DNA of 64,000 bases, taken from Ailurus styani (lineage: Eukaryota; Chordata; Mammalia; Carnivora; Ailuridae). The position numbers and the translations under genes are program-made. Positions 58,530 to 64,000 of the stretch are shown in pieces. The DNA lies in NCBI GenBank assembly GCA_002007465.1, contig LNAC01000009.1:2706079-2770078 (forward strand), written 5' to 3'. The first letter of the stretch is position 1. Every line of letters starts with the position of its first letter. The notes under the pieces were generated by a model. That model was not told where the DNA came from. It was given only the letters and a program-made list of their open reading frames with translations, and made no database searches.

Positions 58530-58660
58530 TCCTCCCATTCTTGTGCTAATTGGGTGTCAAGCTGAGATCAGTGAGAAAGAAATCCGCCCCGGCTCGGGTT
58601 AAACTGCCGCCAAAGACGAGGGCTGAGTCCAGAATATCATTAGGCTGGGAGGAAGCAGGG
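58530..58660. promoter_or_regulatory. Candidate conserved noncoding element
   Basis: A unique block between URM1 and SLC27A4 that looks constrained: it contains 'gtgctaattgggtgtcaag', 'gagatcagtgagaaaga' and 'gaatatcattaggctgg' set in GC-rich sequence. TAATTG is a homeodomain core. Function is inferred only. Confidence 0.22.
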
Positions 58661-58934
58661 CCCCCTCCTTGGCGGGGAGGGGCCGGCCACGCATTCAGGC
58701 CCCTTTGAAAGTCACTTGGTCACCCCCTCCCTTACTGCCACCGCCTCAATGGGCCCCGCGGAGGTATTTAACCTTCTTCCCAGGGATTGAAAGTGATACG
58801 CCAAGCACTGGCCTGGTCGGCCACTTGCCTGTCCTGAGGGCGCAGGACCTCCGGGGATGCTCGAGGCGGGCTCCTTGCAGCCTCCCCCTGGCGCTGTGGC
58901 GGATGGGAATACTGAGGTTCGGGGAAGGGGGTTT

Positions 58935-59110
58935 GCAGCCCAGCTCTGCCATTCACGGGCTCTGTGGTCTTGGGAGAGACTTTGCCTCCCTGAGCCTCAG
59001 ATTCCTCTTCTGTGGAATGGGGACGAAAATAGCTGCTTTGTGGTATGGATTTAATGAACCAACACACACAGAGCACGTTGCAAAGCGCCTGCCACAGAGG
59101 AGGGGCTCCA
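58935..59110 (+). mobile_element. MIR element
   Basis: Plus-orientation MIR: 'cagcccagctctgccattc', 'gagcctcagattcctcttct' and 'gcaaagcgcctgccacag'. Confidence 0.78.
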
Positions 59111-59863
59111 TCCGCGGTGGCCATTAGTAAGTCTAAGGAAGTGGGTCTGACCCAAGGCAGGGACCTCGTAGCCTAGCCCTGGGTCTCTGGAAGCGTGCAA
59201 GTCCAAGTGCCCACAAAGGGCTCATTTTTCTTATCTTGCTTCAGCTCTGCTCCACCCCTGACCCGCACTCCCCTGCAGCCTCACTGCTTGCTGGGATCTG
59301 CCCTGCTCGCCGTGGACTTCCAGGCCTTAACGTTTTCCTGCTACTCTTGTCTGGGACACTCTTCTCCCGCCAATTTTGGATAACTCGTCCTTGGAAAACC
59401 TCTCTGACCAGGAAACAGGGCTGCCTGCCTCACCGGGCGCTGGGTTAATAGGTACAGCTAAGCACATACCCTCTCCCTCTTTACTCGCTAGCCCCCTCTC
59501 CCCTGTCCCCAGTTGGCTCCCAGGTCTGTCTTGCTCACCGTGCATCGTCCGCCCCCCTCCCATCCTGTGGAGGCTTTAGAATCTGCTCCATAGATGAACT
59601 TACACAGTACTTTGTAAACCGTGAAACACCATATAAAGTCAGGAATCGCCCAATAAGCAGTAGCTGCCGTTCACAAACACATACTGAGAATCTGCTGCGT
59701 GTGCGTGATGACTCACAGCCGTGGTCGAGGATGATCGGAGGCAGATGGGAGAGCTCCCAAGGCCCTTCAAGGCGGGTGGGGGGAGCGTTGTGGAAGTGGT
59801 CAACTCAGGCCTCGTCTGGGGTCTTAACACCTGAATGTAGATCTTTTTAAAATCTTGTAACTG

Positions 59864-60063
59864 GGGCGCCTGGGTGGCTCAGAGGGTTAAAGCCTCTGCC
59901 TTCGGCTCAGGTCATGATCTCAGGGTCCTGGGATCGAGGCCCACATCGGGCTCTCTGCTCGGCAGGGAGCCTGCTTCCTCCTCTCTCTCTGCCTGCCTCT
60001 CTGCCTACCTGTGATCTCTCTCTATCAAATAAATAAATAAAATCTTTAAAAAAAAAATAAAAT
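59864..60063 (+). mobile_element. Young CAN-SINE
   Basis: A complete plus-strand SINE with a perfect 15-base duplication 'aaaatcttgtaactg' at 59849-59863 and 60064-60078. Confidence 0.95.
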
Positions 60064-61509
60064 AAAATCTTGTAACTGCTTTGTACTGAGCGGACATCAG
60101 GCCGCATGTTGAGAGAGCTCCAGGCACAGCGCTTGTTCGCTAGTTCGCAGTTACCCTAGATCTCCATTTACAGGGGAAGACACTGAGGCTGAGCCTGGCA
60201 AATAGACTTGAACATAAGCCTGTTCAAGCTGGAGCCTTTAACCACCACTATAGTGCCTTTTGGTGACCGTGTTCGACCTCAAGGAAGGAATGAGGGGGGT
60301 ATGCTATCCCATTGGAAAGCACTCACTGCTAAGGGTAAAAGACACAAAGCGACGCTGTCAGCCAGGTCCAGCCCCTTGGAAGTCTGACTCTACGCGATCA
60401 AAGCCTTGACATGGGGTGCTCCGGGCGAGGTACCTGCCTGGGCCTGAGGCAGGATTCAAAGCCCCTCCTTCCCCCTTTTGGAGGCCCAGTGGTTAAGGAC
60501 CAAGACGGGACTCTCCAGGCTCTGCCTGCCCTCTGCTGGTCACACTGGGACACTGTAGCAGATTGTCACCCCCTCAGCACCTGTTTCCAAGGGCTCCAGC
60601 TCTGCCCCCGCCCCCACTTTCTCCCCAGAGCAGCATCAGATTCCTCTTTCAGAGTCACTCCCTCCAGAGGCCTCCCGGATCTCATCCCGGCCCCCTCCGC
60701 CCTGCTGCGGGCCTTGGGCGGGCCCGCAGTTGGCTCCACAGGCATGGGTGGAATGAGAGCTCTTTTGGCTTTCCCCTGGCCTTCTACACCAGGAGGCGAG
60801 TGGGGGAGCAGGAGGCAACAGGGGCTTGGGTTTGTATTCATTAGTCCCCACCCCCACCCCCCTATTGCTGTGTGACCTCAGCAAGCCACTGACAAGACTG
60901 CAGTGAAGCTTAAAGAGTGAAGATGAGGCCCAGGGGCACACATCACCTACTGCTCCGGGCTGGGTCGGACCCCTTTCCCAATGGGCAGTGCGTTTCCAGC
61001 CTGGGTGTGACTCCAGTGACTCGGCCTTGGAGACAGCTGCCTCTCCACTGGCAGGGCTGGTGCTGCAGCCCTGGGAAGCTTTCCTAGACTCTGCCACAGC
61101 TGGTCAGGCAGCCCTGCTCTGGCTCGCACAGCCCCCAGACCCCCGGACCCCTGGGGAAATGAACGAACAAGGTTCTGCAGATGGGATCAGACCCCGGGCT
61201 AGGGTTTTCTCCCGAAAAGGCTCTAAACAGTCCTTTCCTCAAAATGAGTACCTGTGCTCTGAATCCTCCTGATTATTCCCCTTTCACAGGTGAGGAGACT
61301 GAGTCTACTTGCCCTAGACCACAAACTCAAAAGTGACACAGCTGATCTGGACTTCCAAGCTCACGCTACCAAATACCTTGCCAACTCATCGAGGGCGTCT
61401 TTCCTGCTGTATCCCTAAGGCTGAGCGAGTGAATGGGCCAGCTGGGCAGGAGATGGGGCCTGAGCAGGTGCAGTGAGCTCAGGTGGCATGCACACAGGCT
61501 AGGCTAGGG

Positions 61510-62211
61510 GGAGTCACGTCAGTTTATTGGCCCCTGAACGACCCCCCCGCCAACCCCTCCTCCTCTCATAGCCAGCCCAGGACTGCGATGGAGAAAGTGA
61601 CGTGAACAGACCTACAAGGAGAAAAGTCCCACCTGAGGGGCAGCCAGGCTGCCACCCAGGAAAGGAGGATGGCAGGGGCACTCAGTCCAGGCTGCCTGCT
61701 GCAGGTCAGGGTCCTCCTCCGATCCTCCTGGAGGCGCAGGCAGTGCTGACACTGGAACAGCTCCGGGGCCAGGATCCTCCTTTTGGCCTCTTGATCAGTA
61801 GCCATGCAGCCCCTGCCCACTCAGTTGGATTCCTGAGTCTGGGGGCTTCTGCCCTGGTCCCATTTACAAGCTCCCTGCGCTCTGGGGAGTGCTTGGCAAC
61901 CCTCCACCTGCCGCTGCCCTGACCCAAGACATTACCCTCAGGGGTCCGGTCCATCTCAGCCTGGGGCCCGGAGGCCCCACCTGGCCTTGAAGACAGAACA
62001 TGGACTTGAGGCTTTCACAGAAAGCCTCCTGGGGAGCAGGGGGAGGCGGCAGTGAGTCACTTGGCAGTTTTGAGGGGGAGGGGGTCAGCACCTCGGGATG
62101 GAGGTGCGGGGCCCTACTTGCTTTGGTCTGGCATTGCCCACGACCCCTCTGGGGTGGGAGCTGGGGCTCTGGATCCAGCACCCGCTGGTCCTTGGAGGGA
62201 CTTGGAGCAAA
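61510..62211 (-). other. SLC27A4: SLC27A4 3' untranslated region
   Basis: Continuous with the terminal coding exon on the minus strand and ending near the likely poly(A) signal. It is GC-rich and free of SINEs. Confidence 0.6.
61523..61528 (-). terminator. SLC27A4: Probable SLC27A4 poly(A) signal
   Basis: TTTATT on the plus strand reads AATAAA on the minus strand, about 690 bases past the SLC27A4 stop codon. Confidence 0.65.
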
Positions 62212-62369
62212 TCACAGCTTCTCCTCGCCTGCCTGGATGCGGGTGTAGGCCTCTTGGTCCAGTGGGATGTAGCGGCCCTTCCGGGCATCCAGGTAGAAGA
62301 GCGGGTCCTTCACAACCGCCGGGTCAAAGCCTTCCTTCCGAAGCTCTGTCTTCTGTAACTTGAAGGTCC
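62212..62369 (-). CDS. SLC27A4: SLC27A4 (FATP4), terminal coding exon only
   Basis: This exon encodes the last 51 residues and stop of fatty acid transport protein 4. It is preceded by a good acceptor ('ctccctcag') and begins in phase with two bases of a split Gly codon. The reading [16 protein letters not shown], then [16 protein letters not shown] and the end IQAGEEKL match the family's C-terminus closely. The whole protein (643 residues in human) is a membrane protein of the ER and plasma membrane. It combines uptake of long-chain fatty acids with very-long-chain acyl-CoA synthetase activity, and it is needed for the skin barrier and gut fat absorption. The catalytic AMP-binding region lies in exons to the right of the window. 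I found none of the earlier exons in 62370-64000, so that stretch is the last intron. The gene stands in tandem with URM1. Confidence 0.96.
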
Positions 62370-64000
62370 CTGAGGGAGCAGGGAAGATGGGTCAGAGGGT
62401 GCAGGGCAGGGTCCTGAGTCTGGGGAGGCCACACACGGAAGCTGAAGTGGGGCAGAGGAAGAGGGCGGGGGAGAACACAGGAGTGGGGCATGGGGCACAG
62501 CAGCGTGCAGCTCTGGACGCTTTGCAAAGGTGGCTCCAGCTAATTACGCTAACACTGCTCAGAGCGGCCTGGCACCGAGGTGGGGGCTGAACCTGCTGCT
62601 TACAGCTGGGGAAACGGAGAACCAAAGAGGGGAAACTATCCCTCTAAGGCCACACGCCCTGAGTGACAGCACAGGGAGGGCCAGAGCCCCGGCCTTCTGT
62701 GCTCTGAACACCTCCCAGGCGCAGGCGCGAGCTCATCTCTTCTGCACATAGATCCCAGTGGCAGGCACCCCACTGTAGTCTATGGATTCTACAATGCACA
62801 CATTTTCAGCTTTTAACACCTCTGCAGTAGTTTCAACAGCAGCCATGTTTTCTCAGGTGTAGGTCACAGAAATTGCACACATCTCAGTCACTGGCATCAG
62901 CCCACTGGACAGAGGAGAAGATTGGCGTGGCGGGGCACACCCCCGGGGCCAACACCACACAGCCAATTATGCACTGGAGCTGGGATTTGAACCCGGGTAT
63001 GACAGATGGCCAGAAATGGCCAGGTTCCTTCCTTCCCTAGACGTCACTCCGCTGCCTGGTGGCTTGGACACTTCTCCCAGTGACAGTGGGAGTCTTTCTC
63101 ACCCCCCACCTGAATCCGAACTGGCCTTGTGACTTGCTTTGACCCACATTATATGAGCATTTGGAGAGTCCGGGCCTCGAGGGACCCTGCAGCTTCCAGC
63201 CCAGGAGCGAGCGGCTGCCGCCAGTGTAGTCTCTAAAGGGGGAGGAGCCGCAGAGTAGAGGTGAGACAGCCCGGGGGTGCCCCCTGGACTGGCCCTCTCC
63301 AGTAGGACAGCCATTGGCCACACGGGGCTCTATACATTTAATTAAAATGAAAGAAAATGTAAAATTCCATTTTCCGGCACATGGGCCCCAGGTCGAGCGC
63401 TCAGCGGCTGCACGGGGCTAGTGGCCGCGGTGTTGGTCAGCGCACACATGGGACGTCGTCATCACCACAGACAGCTCTGCCGGCTGGTGCTGCCGGAGTA
63501 GCCAGCTGGGAGCCAGGCAGGCAAGTAAGGACATCCTAGCCACTCCAGCCCCCAGCTGAGCCACGAGCAACGGCAGCTCTTCCACGCCAGGTGGGGCCGA
63601 CGGAAGAGCTGCTCGGCAGAACTTAACCCCAAATTGCTGACCTACGATTGAGAGCAAAAAAATGCCTGTTTTAAGCACTGAAGGAAGTTTAGGGATGTTT
63701 GTTCTGCAGCAAAGCCTCTGAAAGCTGAGGTCTCTTCCCTGCCTCTCTCCTGTGGCGTCAGCTGTCACCCAAACCTCAGCACTGCCCAGCCTCGATCACG
63801 AGCCCGGCACCAGTGTCCCCATTAGACCCTCCACGCTACTTCGGGTGCTCCTAGGAGGCTACCACCTGGCAGGGGTCCCGTGGGTCAGGGAAGGCCTTCC
63901 AGCAAGGCAGGTGGCCCGAGGCTGAGCAGCGGTGAGAGGCTGGGTTGGGGGGTAGTCGGGACCGGGCTGCAAGGACTGACTTCCTGCACATCAGGGGACC
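62370..64000. other. SLC27A4: Part of the last SLC27A4 intron
   Basis: No exon was found. A minus-orientation MIR lies at about 62880-63000 ('gagctgggatttgaaccc'). Text resembling an ancient MaLR-type LTR lies at about 63040-63230 ('ggccttgtgacttgcttt'), without coding capacity. An unassigned old repeat is at about 63330-63440. The remainder is unique. Confidence 0.5.

Larger units (their letters stand above)
54760..61515. other. Intergenic interval between URM1 and SLC27A4
   Basis: No gene is supported. An unassigned ancient repeat is split by the SINE at 55200-55401 (about 54990-55140 and 55480-55740), and a related copy is at about 57420-57650. L2-like text lies at about 59260-59400. GTGA/ATGA tetranucleotides occur at 57179-57206. 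Open frames here overlap on both strands and lack domains. Confidence 0.55.

Noticed and set aside
62841..63800. A further SLC27A4 exon inside the window
   Set aside because: I looked on the minus strand for the family's sequence before the last exon and found none; the stretch is old repeats and unique intron.

Overview
This is a 64 kb piece of nuclear genome from a carnivore, most likely a mustelid (mink, ferret or badger type). The evidence is more than twenty copies of the tRNA-Lys-derived CAN-SINE, many of them very similar to the mustelid-type subfamily (head 'ggcgcctgggtggctcag', tail of AAATAA repeats). L1 3' ends of carnivore type, ancient MIR, L2 and MER5 elements, CpG-rich promoters and spliced genes with GT-AG introns fit this. 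It is ordinary vertebrate DNA with no prokaryotic feature.

The gene order matches the human 9q34.11 block SLC27A4 - URM1 - MIR219A2/MIR219B - CERCAM, shown here in reverse. All three protein genes run on the minus strand. CERCAM (CDS 8592-17826, 12 coding exons, 595 codons) and URM1 (CDS 39882-54518, 5 coding exons, 101 codons) could be reconstructed in full from splice sites and reading frame. Only the terminal coding exon of SLC27A4 is inside the window (62212-62369). The mir-219a-2 hairpin lies on the plus strand at 36917-37013, and its antisense partner mir-219b is on the minus strand over the same bases.

Layout from left to right: 1-7480 is the repeat-rich flank downstream of CERCAM and contains a dead processed copy of PPIA (cyclophilin A). 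About 7500-18650 is CERCAM with its 3'UTR and its CpG-island promoter, which is broken by a 448-base gap. 18660-36130 is intergenic, with layered SINE and L1 insertions and some candidate regulatory sequence. 36140-37400 is a GC-rich island with a 128-base gap and the miR-219 hairpin. 38900-54760 is URM1, from its poly(A) signal to its ETS-type promoter. 54760-61520 is intergenic, and 61523-64000 is the 3' end of SLC27A4 and part of its last intron.

The genes do not form a pathway. URM1 is a sulfur carrier and protein modifier, SLC27A4 is a fatty-acid transporter and acyl-CoA synthetase, CERCAM is an ER-resident relative of the collagen galactosyltransferases, and miR-219 is an oligodendrocyte microRNA. 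I found no new kind of biological system. The most interesting points are the two-strand microRNA locus sitting about 1.9 kb beyond the URM1 poly(A) signal, an L1-SINE composite insertion bounded by one target-site duplication, a SINE inside the CERCAM 3'UTR, and a few unexplained noncoding stretches that look like enhancers.
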